Program-made: the position numbers and the translations under genes | In this document: positions 35,407-44,753 of the stretch, piece by piece | Layout: each line of letters starts with the position of its first letter | How positions within the stretch are numbered: the stretch's first letter is position 1 | Source of the DNA: JAFTYO01 sp045611785 | GTDB lineage: Bacteria; Pseudomonadota; Alphaproteobacteria; RF32; CAG-239 | DNA length: 64,000 bases | Direction of reading: 5' to 3' | NCBI GenBank assembly: GCA_045611785.1 | Contig: JAZKXV010000002.1 | Span: forward strand, 1-64,000 | Notes under the pieces: generated by a model | The model's database searches: none | The model's input: the letters and a program-made list of their open reading frames with translations, nothing else | Told to the model about the DNA's origin: nothing

Positions 35407-36372
35407 ATGCCTAAAATATTAGTAATTGGTGGTGCTGGATATATTGGTAGCCATGTTGTAAAAGAACTGTTAGAAAGTGGTTATGAAACATTAGTATATG
35501 ACAATATGTCAACCGGCCAAGAAATCAATCTCTTCAGCAAGGCAGAATTTATTAAGGCCGACATTTTAGATGAACAATCCCTCAATAAGGCTATGCAACA
35601 AAACATTGATGCAGTTATACACTTGGCTGCAAAAAAAGCCGTTGGTGAATCTATGGAAAATCCACAAATGTATTCAGTTAATAACTTAACCGGTACAATT
35701 AATATATTAAACGCAATGGTAAATAATGGCGTTAAACATATTGTTTTTTCTTCATCTGCAGCTGTATATGGCATGCCACAATATTTGCCTTTAGATGAAA
35801 ACCATCCTCGTAATCCTATGAATTTTTATGGTTACACCAAAGCTGCCATTGAAGATTTAATGGATTGGTATTCAAAATTAAAAGAATTTAATTATATTGC
35901 GTTAAGATATTTTAATGCTGTAGGTTATGCTGCAGATAAAAGTATTGTAGGAAGAGAAAAAAATCCTCAAAACTTACTTCCGATTATTATGGAAGTTGCT
36001 ACAGGAAAAAGAGAAAAATTTTCTATCTACGGAAACGATTACGAAACTCCAGACGGCACTTGTCTGCGTGATTATATTCATGTTTCTGACTTAGCTTCAG
36101 CACATGTATTGGCTGTAAAAAAACTAATGTCTGATAAAGAATCTTATTGTCTTAATTTAGGCACTAGCAACGCAACTTCTGTTAAAGAAATTGTTGACGC
36201 AACCGAAAACGTCATCGGAAAAAAACTTAATTACGATTTTGCAACTCGTCGTAGCGGAGACCCTGCAATTGTTGTTGCTAAAGCTCAAAAAGCTAAAGAC
36301 ATTTTAGGTTGGACCGCAAAATATACAAATATAGAAGATATTATTCGTACAACCTGGAACATTGAAAACTAA
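35407..36372 (+). CDS. galE: UDP-glucose 4-epimerase
   Basis: A 321-residue extended short-chain dehydrogenase of the GalE type. It has the NAD motif GGAGYIGSH (residues about 8-16), the catalytic Ser in SSSAAVYG and the Tyr-Lys pair in YGYTKAA. It interconverts UDP-glucose and UDP-galactose for surface polysaccharide or sugar use. AAGGAG precedes the ATG. It follows the nudix gene by 16 bases. Confidence 0.92.
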   Translation: MPKILVIGGAGYIGSHVVKELLESGYETLVYDNMSTGQEINLFSKAEFIKADILDEQSLNKAMQQNIDAVIHLAAKKAVGESMENPQMYSVNNLTGTINILNAMVNNGVKHIVFSSSAAVYGMPQYLPLDENHPRNPMNFYGYTKAAIEDLMDWYSKLKEFNYIALRYFNAVGYAADKSIVGREKNPQNLLPIIMEVATGKREKFSIYGNDYETPDGTCLRDYIHVSDLASAHVLAVKKLMSDKESYCLNLGTSNATSVKEIVDATENVIGKKLNYDFATRRSGDPAIVVAKAQKAKDILGWTAKYTNIEDIIRTTWNIEN

Positions 36373-36392
36373 TTTTTAATAAGGAATATATT

Positions 36393-37349
36393 ATGGAAAC
36401 CATCAGCAACTTGTTTTCTCAACACGCTGTTTTATCACAAAACTGGATGTGGACCATTTTTGGTATAAGTGTTATTTTGTTATTAGCACTCGATTTATTT
36501 ATATTTAACCGCAAAAATGAAGAGCCAAATTTTTGGCACACACTTTGGATTTGCATCTTTTATATTGTAATTGCACTTATTTTTGGTGTTTTTGTAATTT
36601 ACGAAAAAGGTGCCGATTTAGGTATGGATTACTTTACGGGATATTTACTCGAAAAAAGTTTATCACTTGATAATATATTTGTAATGTCTATTATATTTAG
36701 TTCTGTTGGAGTTCCTGCAAAATACCAACATCGTGTTTTATTTTGGGGTATTTTAGGTGCTCTCATTATGCGTGGAATCATGATATATCTTGGTGAAGCT
36801 CTAATTTCTCGTTTTCACTGGACACTTTATATTTTTTCAGTTTTTCTTATCTATACTGGTGCAAAAATGCTTACTCACAAAGAAGGAGAACAAGCACCTT
36901 TCAAAGAAAGCAGATTATATAAAACATTATCAAAATTTTTCCATGTAACTCATGAACTTAAGGGTGAGCATTTTATAGTAAAAGAAAATGGAAAACATTT
37001 TATCACTCCATTGTTTTTTGCACTTATCATAATTGAAACAATGGATATAATATTTGCTTTTGATAGCATTCCTGCAATATTTTTAGTTACACAAGATATA
37101 TTTGTAGTATACACCAGTAATATTTTTGCCATCCTTGGCTTAAGAGCTCTATACTTCTTGCTAGCAGCTATAGTCAATAAATTCATTTATTTAAAACCAG
37201 CACTATCTGTTATTTTAATATTCATTGGCTGTAAAATATTTATGCCTATTTTTGGTGTTCATATTTTGCCATGGCAATCATTAACTATAACTTTCGGCTT
37301 ATTGTTTGGAGCAATGATATTATCTCTTATTAAAGATAAAAAAGCTTAA
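36393..37349 (+). CDS. TerC/Alx-family membrane protein
   Basis: A 318-residue integral membrane protein of the TerC family with eight or nine hydrophobic segments. The acidic motifs of the family are present: LALDLFIF, EKSLSLDNIFVM and IIETMDIIFAFDSIPA. Relatives such as Alx and YceF/YkoY export manganese or metallate secreted proteins. The closest type by motif and length is Alx. No yybP-ykoY-like riboswitch could fit in the 20-base gap after galE, so it is probably expressed with galE. Confidence 0.88.
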   Translation: METISNLFSQHAVLSQNWMWTIFGISVILLLALDLFIFNRKNEEPNFWHTLWICIFYIVIALIFGVFVIYEKGADLGMDYFTGYLLEKSLSLDNIFVMSIIFSSVGVPAKYQHRVLFWGILGALIMRGIMIYLGEALISRFHWTLYIFSVFLIYTGAKMLTHKEGEQAPFKESRLYKTLSKFFHVTHELKGEHFIVKENGKHFITPLFFALIIIETMDIIFAFDSIPAIFLVTQDIFVVYTSNIFAILGLRALYFLLAAIVNKFIYLKPALSVILIFIGCKIFMPIFGVHILPWQSLTITFGLLFGAMILSLIKDKKA

Positions 37350-37368
37350 AATACAAAAACATATAAAA

Positions 37369-37394
37369 AAAGCGGGAAAATTCCCGCTTTTTTT
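37369..37394. terminator. Bidirectional terminator, terC / M3 peptidase
   Basis: AAAGCGGGAA pairs with TTCCCGCTTT, with A-run and T-run on either side; it serves both convergent genes. Confidence 0.9.
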
Positions 37395-37395
37395 A

Positions 37396-39210
37396 TTAGA
37401 GTAATCCTTCACTCTTAGCCAACCTCTCAATTTCATCAATATATTCATTGATAATAGAAAGGCCATTAGACCAAAATTCAGGACTATCAGCATCAATGCC
37501 AAATGGCTCAAGCAAACTCTTAAAGTCTTCGATACCTGTATTAGAGAGCATATCAATATACAGGTCTGCAAAACTCTCGCGAACTTCAAACTCGTTGTTT
37601 TCGTCCCAGTTTTCATAGGCTTTGATCAAGTTATTAACTACCAAACCTGCGAAAGCATATGAATAAACATAGTATGGCATGCCAAAAAGATGAGATATAC
37701 CCATCCAGAGATACTCAGCATCTTCACCCACATCAAATCCCAAGCAACGCGAAGTTTCCTCTCGCCAAATCTTGTTCAATCTTGCAGTTGAAAGCTCACC
37801 CTTCTTACGCTCTTTATGGGTACGCTCTTCAAATTTAAAGAACGAAACTTGTCGGTGGATAGAGTTTACCATATCCTGTACACGAGAAATCAACAAAGCC
37901 AACTTCTCACGATCGGTTGTGCAATTTGCGAGTTGCTGACGGAACAACAAATTTTCAGCAAATTCTGACGCCACCTCGGCCAAAGCAGTAGGAGTAGTAT
38001 CGTTCAACACACCTACTTGTGCTGACAACAGATGATGTACACCATGACCCAACTCGTGGGCAAACGTATTAGCATCATCTGGATCACCAGTAAAGTTCAA
38101 CAAAATATATGGAACTTCACCTCTGATGCAGTAAGCGCCACTTGTCTTTCCCTTACGTGGCGGAACATCAATAATACCACTATTGATGATTTGCGCCGCA
38201 TAAGTTGCATATTCAAGCGAAAATTGCGCATATGCCTGTAGCACCTGCTGTACACACTCCTCCCAAGAAATTTTCTTTGACTCAATTTCAACCGGATTGA
38301 AATTACGGTCTTCATAGTTGAGCTTATCGATATTTCCAATCTTAGCCACTAACTTGTAGAAGCGCTGTGAAATAGGGATATAAGAATCCACCACTTCGTT
38401 GACCATTGCCAACAAATCCTCTTTTGAGATGTGATTGTGTGATAAGCTTTCTGTTACTGGCTCGTCATGACCATAGAGTTCATCATCAATGCCTTTATCC
38501 TTCAAAATCATGTTATAACACATTGTAAGGATACGAGAGTTTTCTTTGTAAACCTTATTCATCTCAAGCATAGCACGACGACGATCTTCCGGAGACTTTG
38601 ATCTTAGCTTCGCTCTTATTTCCGCTTCATTAAGGGTTTTACCCTTAAAACGGAATTTCATACTAGCGCATGTTTCATCATACAAACGATCCCATGATGA
38701 AGAAACCAAGGACTTTTTGTTGATAATAAACGATGCGCCCTCGCTCAAAGACCAGTAGCCCACGAACAAAGTTCTCAACCACGAAATCCAACGCTGTAGC
38801 TTTGGATGATTCAAGAACTCAAGTTTCTTGTATTCTGACAGCGCATTAAGCTCAAAATGTATGAAGCTCAAGCTTTCAAAAGCGCGAGAAACCTCTTCAT
38901 TAATTTTTGACTTAAACTGCGATACTGTCTCATCGGTTTTGTGCGTATCAGAGTAGAGAAACGCAAAATACGAGAGTTTACGACTGAGCTCAATGATGGT
39001 TTCATACTTGCGCAAAAGTATACTAAGCTCGTATGGAGCCAAACTTTCAATTGTGCCTCGGTAAAGTGCCACCTCTTTTGCAAGCTTACTTAACATTCTC
39101 TTATCCTCGTTAATTTGAGGATCATTCATGTCTGCATAAAATGCTACTGACAAATCCCAACCCGGCAAATCCTTTGTCGAATTAGTCACCTGAACTTTTA
39201 CTTCACTCAT
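37396..39210 (-). CDS. M3-family oligoendopeptidase
   Basis: A 604-residue M3 (thimet/PepF-type) zinc metallopeptidase. The active-site HELGH is near residue 380 and the third ligand Glu lies in ALAEVASEFAE about 25 residues later. A PepF-like N-terminal helical domain precedes it. It cleaves short peptides in the cytoplasm. I start at the ATG at 39210 (MSEVKVQV); the longer frame to 39285 begins with a hydrophobic stretch and has no ribosome site. The chosen start also lacks a Shine-Dalgarno site. The gene is visibly richer in GC than its neighbours and is a single-gene unit, so acquisition from another phylum is likely. Confidence 0.9.
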   Translation of the reverse strand: MSEVKVQVTNSTKDLPGWDLSVAFYADMNDPQINEDKRMLSKLAKEVALYRGTIESLAPYELSILLRKYETIIELSRKLSYFAFLYSDTHKTDETVSQFKSKINEEVSRAFESLSFIHFELNALSEYKKLEFLNHPKLQRWISWLRTLFVGYWSLSEGASFIINKKSLVSSSWDRLYDETCASMKFRFKGKTLNEAEIRAKLRSKSPEDRRRAMLEMNKVYKENSRILTMCYNMILKDKGIDDELYGHDEPVTESLSHNHISKEDLLAMVNEVVDSYIPISQRFYKLVAKIGNIDKLNYEDRNFNPVEIESKKISWEECVQQVLQAYAQFSLEYATYAAQIINSGIIDVPPRKGKTSGAYCIRGEVPYILLNFTGDPDDANTFAHELGHGVHHLLSAQVGVLNDTTPTALAEVASEFAENLLFRQQLANCTTDREKLALLISRVQDMVNSIHRQVSFFKFEERTHKERKKGELSTARLNKIWREETSRCLGFDVGEDAEYLWMGISHLFGMPYYVYSYAFAGLVVNNLIKAYENWDENNEFEVRESFADLYIDMLSNTGIEDFKSLLEPFGIDADSPEFWSNGLSIINEYIDEIERLAKSEGLL

Positions 39211-39381
39211 AATAGGAAAATTAATTAATTTGACATAAAAAGTTATTATCTCTAATAAAGTACTATTATATGCAATAAAAGTCAAGAAAATTTAAAATAT
39301 AATTTGACATTTTCACATTAATTAGACAAATAAAGAACTTGTATCATCTATAATGTTGTTAAATAAGTTATATTTAACAAT

Positions 39382-39417
39382 AAAAAACACCCACATTGAA
39401 TATGTGGGTGTTTTTTT
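39382..39417. terminator. Terminator of tolB
   Basis: AACACCCACAT pairs with ATGTGGGTGTT, flanked by A- and T-runs, 10 bases beyond the tolB stop codon on the minus strand. Confidence 0.9.
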
Positions 39418-39426
39418 ATTTACATA

Positions 39427-40752
39427 CTATTGAGGTAATAGTGGTGACCATGCCGGATCTGATCCTTCTGCAGGTGTTACGACCATACGTTCATTATAAC
39501 CACTGACATCGATTGTATATAAACGTACAGGAGCATTTTTGCGAGATGTTCCTTGATCTTGCTTAAAGTACATCAATACACGGCCATTAGGTGACCATGT
39601 AGGGCCTTCTACCAAATAGCCACTGGCAAGCAAACGCTCTCCGGATCCGTCCGGATGCATTACACCAATATAAAACTGTCCGCCAGACATTTTTGTAAAT
39701 GCAATATAATCGCCTCTAGGTGACCAAACTGGCGTAGCATAGCGACCTTTTCCAAAGCTTATACGTTCAACATTTGAACCGTCTGCATTCATGATATACA
39801 ATTGCTGATTACCACCTCTGTCTGAGTTGAAAATAATCTTTTCACCATCTGGAGAATATGTCGGAGAAGTATCAATTGCCGGATGTCTGGTTAGTTGTTT
39901 ACTTGTTTTTCTAACTAAATCCATTTCATAAATTTCCGTATTACCATTATTGGCAAAAGATAATAAAACTTTTTTACTATCAGGAGAAAATACAGGGGCA
40001 AAAGTCATACCTGGGAAATTTCCTAAAAGCTCTTGTTTGCCTGTTTCAACATCCATCACATATACTTTCGGAGCAGAACCGGAAAATGATAAATATGTAA
40101 CTTTTTGCAAATTAGGAGAAAATCTTGGAGTTAATGCCATTGCTGCGCCGGAAGTTAAAAATCTATGATTTTCACCATCTTGGTCCATAATAGCTAATCT
40201 TTTAACTCTTTTAGTTGCAGGACCACTTTCGGAAATATATACAATACGGCTATCAAAATATCCTTTTTCTCCAGTTAATCTTTCATAGATAGAATCTGAT
40301 ATAATATGTGCAATACGACGCCAGTTGCTCTTTGTTGTTGTATATGACTGACCGTGTAACTGAGTACCGGCAACAACATCCCAAAGCCTAAATTCAACTT
40401 TTAATTTTCCATCAGAATTTTCTGTTACTGAAGATTGTATCAATGCATGACTTTTAATTACTTGCCAATCTACAAATGAAGGTTTTTGGTCTATCGATTC
40501 CAATTCTTCAATGTAGCTGTTTTCATCAATTAATCTGAACAAACCGCTTCTTTCCAAATCGGCTAATACCACATCTCTAATTTTATCGGCATATGTACCA
40601 AACCATTGTGCACTGGTTGTTTTATCTATCATTTCCGGAAATGCTATAGGCATTGGTTCACGTGTTGCACCGGTAACATTAATTTCGAGCTCTGCACGAG
40701 CAGGTATTGCAAAAAAGCAAAACAAACAAGCAATTAAAACTTTAATTTTCAT
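39427..40752 (-). CDS. tolB: Periplasmic TolB protein
   Basis: A 441-residue TolB. It has a signal peptide (residues 1 to about 20), the N-terminal alpha/beta domain (about 25-150) and a six-bladed beta-propeller built from repeats with SPDGEKIIFNSDRGGNQQLYIMNADG as the clearest blade. TolB links Pal to the Tol system, which keeps the outer membrane attached during division. No pal, tolA, tolQ or tolR is adjacent, so the tol operon is split here. AAGG precedes the ATG. Confidence 0.96.
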   Translation of the reverse strand: MKIKVLIACLFCFFAIPARAELEINVTGATREPMPIAFPEMIDKTTSAQWFGTYADKIRDVVLADLERSGLFRLIDENSYIEELESIDQKPSFVDWQVIKSHALIQSSVTENSDGKLKVEFRLWDVVAGTQLHGQSYTTTKSNWRRIAHIISDSIYERLTGEKGYFDSRIVYISESGPATKRVKRLAIMDQDGENHRFLTSGAAMALTPRFSPNLQKVTYLSFSGSAPKVYVMDVETGKQELLGNFPGMTFAPVFSPDSKKVLLSFANNGNTEIYEMDLVRKTSKQLTRHPAIDTSPTYSPDGEKIIFNSDRGGNQQLYIMNADGSNVERISFGKGRYATPVWSPRGDYIAFTKMSGGQFYIGVMHPDGSGERLLASGYLVEGPTWSPNGRVLMYFKQDQGTSRKNAPVRLYTIDVSGYNERMVVTPAEGSDPAWSPLLPQ

Positions 40753-40842
40753 ATCGACACCTTAATATTTTAAAATACATGGTGTTATAATAACTTTATA
40801 TTGTTAAAAATCAATTAGCAATAAAGTATATTTTTTAAAACT

Positions 40843-41394
40843 TTAAGGTACTATATTAATTTTGGTTCCTATTTGTGTATAAGACCATAATTCTTCAATT
40901 TCATTATTTTTAAGACCCATACTGCCATCAGTCCAATCCTTGCCATGCAAAAACATATTTCCCATCCAATCAGGATATACGCAAGGATATCCGTGAATGT
41001 AAATACTTTCTGACAATTCAACTCTTCTGTTTCTTGCATCTATAACATCTTTTTTACTCGGATAAGAAATTTGTATAGCGTAAAGATTTTCACTATCTTT
41101 ATGTTTATCAACAATTGCATATGTACCTTCAGGCGTCTTTCCATCGCCTGTTTGCATTTTGTTACCAACCGGATTCGAACCTAAAGAAACATCATAAACT
41201 GCCACTACTTTATTTCCTGAAAACAGGGTCATTTTACGCAAAGACTTTTCGACAACAATTTGGTCGACTACCACGGCATGTCCTTCTTTAGGCGCAAATT
41301 TAGGAATATAATATGAAGCAAAATACCAACCTAAATAAGCATCAAAGCAAAAGAAAACTATCAAAATACTCCATAATATTTTATTTTTTTTCAT
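40843..41394 (-). CDS. L,D-transpeptidase-like protein with Ser in place of the catalytic Cys
   Basis: A 183-residue YkuD-fold protein anchored by one N-terminal membrane segment (residues 7-27). The YkuD core is recognisable: GDGKTPEGTYAI, SIYIHGYP and KDWTDGSMGLKNNEIEELW, where canonical enzymes have DWTxGC and use that Cys to form the acyl intermediate. Here the residue is Ser158 (AGT at 40923-40921). Either it is inactive, it uses Ser, or the nearby Cys in HGYPC plays a part. The start overlaps nfeD by 14 bases, so translation is likely coupled. Confidence 0.85.
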   Translation of the reverse strand: MKKNKILWSILIVFFCFDAYLGWYFASYYIPKFAPKEGHAVVVDQIVVEKSLRKMTLFSGNKVVAVYDVSLGSNPVGNKMQTGDGKTPEGTYAIVDKHKDSENLYAIQISYPSKKDVIDARNRRVELSESIYIHGYPCVYPDWMGNMFLHGKDWTDGSMGLKNNEIEELWSYTQIGTKINIVP

Positions 41395-41830
41395 ATTTTA
41401 CAACTTTCAATATCACTCCATTTTCAACACCAACAACTTTAACTTTATCTCCTGTTTTTAAATCTTCATCTGTTTGTGTTTCAACAAGCCAAAAAGTATC
41501 TCCAACTTTTGCTTTTGCCCTGCCATCAACAACGTCTTGGCTCAATGGATATACCTTGCCTATATGAGAACCGGCAATATCATTTAAATATTTATTTTTA
41601 CCAGAAGCTTTCTTTAATATTTTACTATAAACCCACCATCCGAAAGCAGAATATAAACCTGATATTAAAGCAAATATAACGACTGTTTCAGTAGGTGTTA
41701 ATTCGATAAAGTTAACCAATGCTCCCATAGTAAAAGAAGCAAAACCAAACCAAATTAAATATGTTCCAGGTACAAACAATTCAAAAATTGCAAAAATTAA
41801 ACCTAAAGTAAACCAACCTAAATAATCCAT
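41381..41830 (-). CDS. NfeD-like membrane protein
   Basis: A 149-residue NfeD-type protein. Two or three N-terminal membrane segments (residues 5-25, 27-45 and 50-70) are followed by a C-terminal OB-fold domain (residues about 85-148, IGKVYPLSQDVVDGRAKAKVGDTFW). NfeD proteins partner with SPFH proteins. Here the SPFH gene is directly upstream in the same operon, 87 bases away, as in the E. coli qmcA-ybbK pair. Confined to the inner membrane. Confidence 0.9.
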   Translation of the reverse strand: MDYLGWFTLGLIFAIFELFVPGTYLIWFGFASFTMGALVNFIELTPTETVVIFALISGLYSAFGWWVYSKILKKASGKNKYLNDIAGSHIGKVYPLSQDVVDGRAKAKVGDTFWLVETQTDEDLKTGDKVKVVGVENGVILKVVKYEKK

Positions 41831-41917
41831 TGTATAGTCCTATCAAAATTCTTACATTATCCTATCAGTAACACATTATAAGGAGACATAAAAAGCCTCC
41901 TTATAATACTTAAAAAT

Positions 41918-42856
41918 CTATTTCTTTGCCATTACTTCTTTAGCAATTTCAGCAATACCTGCCAAAGCTCCAGCAACATTTGTTGTGTCTGTAGGCAACA
42001 TCAAAAGCTTTTGGTTTGGTGAGGTTATAATACCTTGTAAAGCTTCAATATATTTTTGACCTAAGAAGTAATTAAGAGCTTGAGGGTTACCATCTCTTAT
42101 AGCATCAGAAACCATCTTTGTTGCTTGTGCTTCAGCCAATGCTAGACGTTCTCTGGCTTCTGCTTCTCTGTATGCAGCCTCTTTTTGCGCATCAGCAATC
42201 AAAATTGCTGATTGTTTTTGTGCTTCGGCTGCTAAAATTGCTGATTGTTTTTCACCTTCAGCTTTTAAAATCTCAGATTGTCTGATACCTTCAGCCTCTA
42301 AAATATTAGCACGTTTATCACGTTCAGCTTTCATCTGACGAGCCATAGAATCAATCAAATCTGCAGGAGGAGTAATATCTTTAATTTCAACACGAGTTAC
42401 CTTAACACCCCATGGCACAGTTGCTTCATCGACAACAGAAAGAAGTTTATGATTAATATCATCACGTTGAGATAAAAGCTCATCAATTTCCATAGAACCA
42501 ATCACTGTTCTGATATTGGTCATAATCAAATTTAAAATTGCGACATTTAAGTTGTTTACCTGATATGCGGCATTAGCAGCATTTTGAATTTGGAAAAACA
42601 AAACGCCATCAACTCTAACCATAGCATTGTCTTTTGTGATAACATCTTGTGACGGAACATCTAAAACTTGTTCCATACGGCTAACTTTTGCCCCGATTTT
42701 TTCAATAATCGGAACCACTAAATTAAGACCTGGAGAAAGCGTCCTTGTATATTTACCTAATGTTTCAACTGTCCACTCATATCCTTGAGGCACAATTTTA
42801 ACAGATGACGCCAAAGCAATAAACGCAAATATCAACAATACAATTGCAAATTCCAT
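41918..42856 (-). CDS. qmcA: SPFH/stomatin-type membrane protein QmcA
   Basis: A 312-residue SPFH-domain protein: one N-terminal membrane segment, then the band-7 domain (KIVPQGYEWTVETLGKYTRTL, MDELLSQRDDIN-like region) and a long C-terminal coiled coil with repeated AEGEKQSAILAAEAQKQ units. Such proteins oligomerise and organise membrane microdomains, often with FtsH or NfeD. The upstream in-frame codon at 42895 has no ribosome site; AAGGAG before 42856 decides the start. Confidence 0.92.
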   Translation of the reverse strand: MEFAIVLLIFAFIALASSVKIVPQGYEWTVETLGKYTRTLSPGLNLVVPIIEKIGAKVSRMEQVLDVPSQDVITKDNAMVRVDGVLFFQIQNAANAAYQVNNLNVAILNLIMTNIRTVIGSMEIDELLSQRDDINHKLLSVVDEATVPWGVKVTRVEIKDITPPADLIDSMARQMKAERDKRANILEAEGIRQSEILKAEGEKQSAILAAEAQKQSAILIADAQKEAAYREAEARERLALAEAQATKMVSDAIRDGNPQALNYFLGQKYIEALQGIITSPNQKLLMLPTDTTNVAGALAGIAEIAKEVMAKK

Positions 42857-42957
42857 AATATTTCTCCTTAAAAAATAATAAATTATGCATAACAATACAA
42901 CATTTATGTCACTTTTAGCAATCTAAATATTGATGTTTTCAACCTGTTTTTAAAACA

Positions 42958-42987
42958 AAAATCTCCTTGATTAAACAAGGAGATTTT
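42958..42987 (-). terminator. Terminator of the 107-aa unknown gene
   Basis: A perfect 12-bp stem (AAAATCTCCTTG with CAAGGAGATTTT, 6-base loop) is followed by T-rich sequence on the minus strand. Confidence 0.9.
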
Positions 42988-42995
42988 AACAACTT

Positions 42996-43319
42996 TTACT
43001 CTTCAGACAATGCTTCAAGAAAACCCGAATAAACACTTTCCCATTTTGAATAGTACTGTTCTTCACGATATGAGCAACAACCTTCAGGACGATTAAGAAG
43101 AATCATCCATTTTAAATATTCTTGCAAACATTCTTTTTTATCGTCTGACAAGGTAGGAACAATTACAGATTTAAAATACCTTAACTGTTCATCGTTTGTG
43201 TCTTCCAAAGCCCTAGGCAGCACTAAGATAACACTTTCAAACACTCTTTCACCTTCAGTTCTCTTAGCCTCTATCGACGCTATACCTAAAAAGAGTTTCA
43301 AATAATTTAGCAGCTTCAT
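42996..43319 (-). CDS. Small unknown protein, paralogue of the one at 44421
   Basis: A 107-residue soluble helical protein. It aligns over its whole length with the 110-residue protein at 44421-44753: shared positions include KRxEG near residue 20, a Glu-x-x-x-x-EQLxxFKxIV helix, a Cys-Leu near residue 65, MI near residue 75, then YxEEQYxxK and VYxxxLxALxE at the end. I recognise no family. No Shine-Dalgarno site is present. A TTGACT-type -35 lies upstream within the ldh 3' end, and a perfect terminator follows. The two copies flank the lactate dehydrogenase gene. Confidence 0.78.
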   Translation of the reverse strand: MKLLNYLKLFLGIASIEAKRTEGERVFESVILVLPRALEDTNDEQLRYFKSVIVPTLSDDKKECLQEYLKWMILLNRPEGCCSYREEQYYSKWESVYSGFLEALSEE

Positions 43320-43378
43320 AATTTCTAAATGATTTAAATTAACTGTTTTATATTACCACTTTGCTTAAAACAGTCAAG

Positions 43379-44314
43379 TTAAATCATTTTAATACTTTCT
43401 GCAGCATTTTTCATTGCCTTAGCACTTTGCTCTAATTTCAAAACTTCATAATCGCTTAGTTTAGGCATAATTGTATTCACAGCACCTTTTTTGCCCACAA
43501 TTGTCGGCAATGATAAACAGACATCTTTAATACCGCATACATCTTCATGACACACCGAAACTGTTAGTATTTGTTTTTTATCTTTAGTTATTGCTTCACA
43601 AATTTTAACAATTGAGGCAGCAATGCCATAATATGTTGCTTTTTTTCCACGATAGATTTTAAAACCGGCATCAATAACATCTGCAGCAATCTGATTTTTT
43701 AATTCTGCCGTTAAATCTTTACCTACAGATTTTGCATAATTTTCAATACCCATTCCCCCAATACTTGCTGTTGACCATGCCATTAAAGAAGAAGCACCAT
43801 GCTCACCAAAGACATCTGCATGAATAGATGTTGGTGAAATATTAAAATATTCTCCTAACATTGTACGGAATCTGGCTGTATCCAGAACTGTGCCTGAACC
43901 AATAACTTTTTCTTTTGCAAAACTCGTCATATCCAACACACATTTTGTAATTACATCAACAGGGTTTGTTGCAATGAGAATTATACAATCAGGAGCATAT
44001 TTAACAATTTGCGGAACAATTTGTTCCATTATTTTCACATTACTTTCAAGTAAGGCTAATCTATTATCTGTTAAAGCTTTCTGACTATCTACCGTAACTA
44101 TAACAATATCAGAGTTCTTTATATCAGCATACCCACCATTATAAATGTTGCATTCTGAATTAAGCGCAGATGCGTGTAAAACATCTAACGCCTCTGCCTG
44201 TGCTTTTACTTCATTAATATCTACAAGCACAAGTTCATGTGCCAAAGATTTCATCATTAATGTATAAGCTGTTGTGCTTCCGACAAATCCGGCTCCGATT
44301 ATTGATATCTTCAT
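43379..44314 (-). CDS. L-lactate dehydrogenase-type enzyme
   Basis: A 311-residue member of the lactate/malate dehydrogenase family. The NAD motif is IIGAGFVGS and the catalytic His lies in VFGEHGASSLMAWS, with the Arg in ATNPVD-downstream segments as usual. At the substrate-specificity position of the mobile loop the sequence has Gln (VDSQKALTDNR), as in lactate dehydrogenases; malate dehydrogenases have Arg. It therefore likely reduces pyruvate to L-lactate with NADH. AAGGAG precedes the ATG, in contrast to its two flanking genes. Confidence 0.85.
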   Translation of the reverse strand: MKISIIGAGFVGSTTAYTLMMKSLAHELVLVDINEVKAQAEALDVLHASALNSECNIYNGGYADIKNSDIVIVTVDSQKALTDNRLALLESNVKIMEQIVPQIVKYAPDCIILIATNPVDVITKCVLDMTSFAKEKVIGSGTVLDTARFRTMLGEYFNISPTSIHADVFGEHGASSLMAWSTASIGGMGIENYAKSVGKDLTAELKNQIAADVIDAGFKIYRGKKATYYGIAASIVKICEAITKDKKQILTVSVCHEDVCGIKDVCLSLPTIVGKKGAVNTIMPKLSDYEVLKLEQSAKAMKNAAESIKMI

Positions 44315-44380
44315 AAATTCAAACTCCTTAACATTATTAGCCTTATTACACTTTTACAAACAACTAAAAAATTTTATTAC

Positions 44381-44411
44381 AAAAAAATATCCTTGGACAA
44401 TCAAGGATATT
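44381..44411 (-). terminator. Terminator of the 110-aa unknown gene
   Basis: AATATCCTTG pairs with CAAGGATATT around a 6-base loop, then a run of T on the minus strand. Confidence 0.9.
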
Positions 44412-44420
44412 AAGAGTGAA

Positions 44421-44753
44421 CTAAAGCACTTCCAGTAAGGCATTCAGATATAATCTGTATACGTTACAATGCTTGTTGCAGTACTGCTCTTCATAATGGG
44501 TTAAATTGCCGTCACCGTCAGCAGTAAATATCTCTATCATTTCTTCAAAATGACATCTAAGACATATGATTTCTGCTTTTGTAAGTTTTTTAGATACAAT
44601 TTTCTTAAAAAGAGAAATTTGCTCTTCGGTAGCATGTTCAAATGGACCTGTAAGATACTTCTCAATTTTACACATAACGACAAACCCTTCATCTCGTTTT
44701 GTTTTCTGAGATGCCCAACCATGTAGCACACAAAATTTTGTAAATATATTCAT
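44421..44753 (-). CDS. Small unknown protein, paralogue of the one at 42996
   Basis: A 110-residue soluble helical protein that is clearly homologous to the 107-residue protein on the other side of ldh (see that entry for shared positions). It has five Cys, more than its partner (residues 8, 28, 59, 62, 91 approximately). No Shine-Dalgarno site is visible. A TTGACA lies about 70 bases upstream (near 44828) with a weak -10. It is a self-contained unit with its own terminator. Function unknown. Confidence 0.78.
   Translation of the reverse strand: MNIFTKFCVLHGWASQKTKRDEGFVVMCKIEKYLTGPFEHATEEQISLFKKIVSKKLTKAEIICLRCHFEEMIEIFTADGDGNLTHYEEQYCNKHCNVYRLYLNALLEVL

Noticed and set aside
43342..43374. 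Inverted repeat ACTGTTTTA / TAAAACAGT after ldh
   Set aside because: The loop is long and no T-run follows, and it overlaps the promoter region of the next gene, so I do not call it a terminator.
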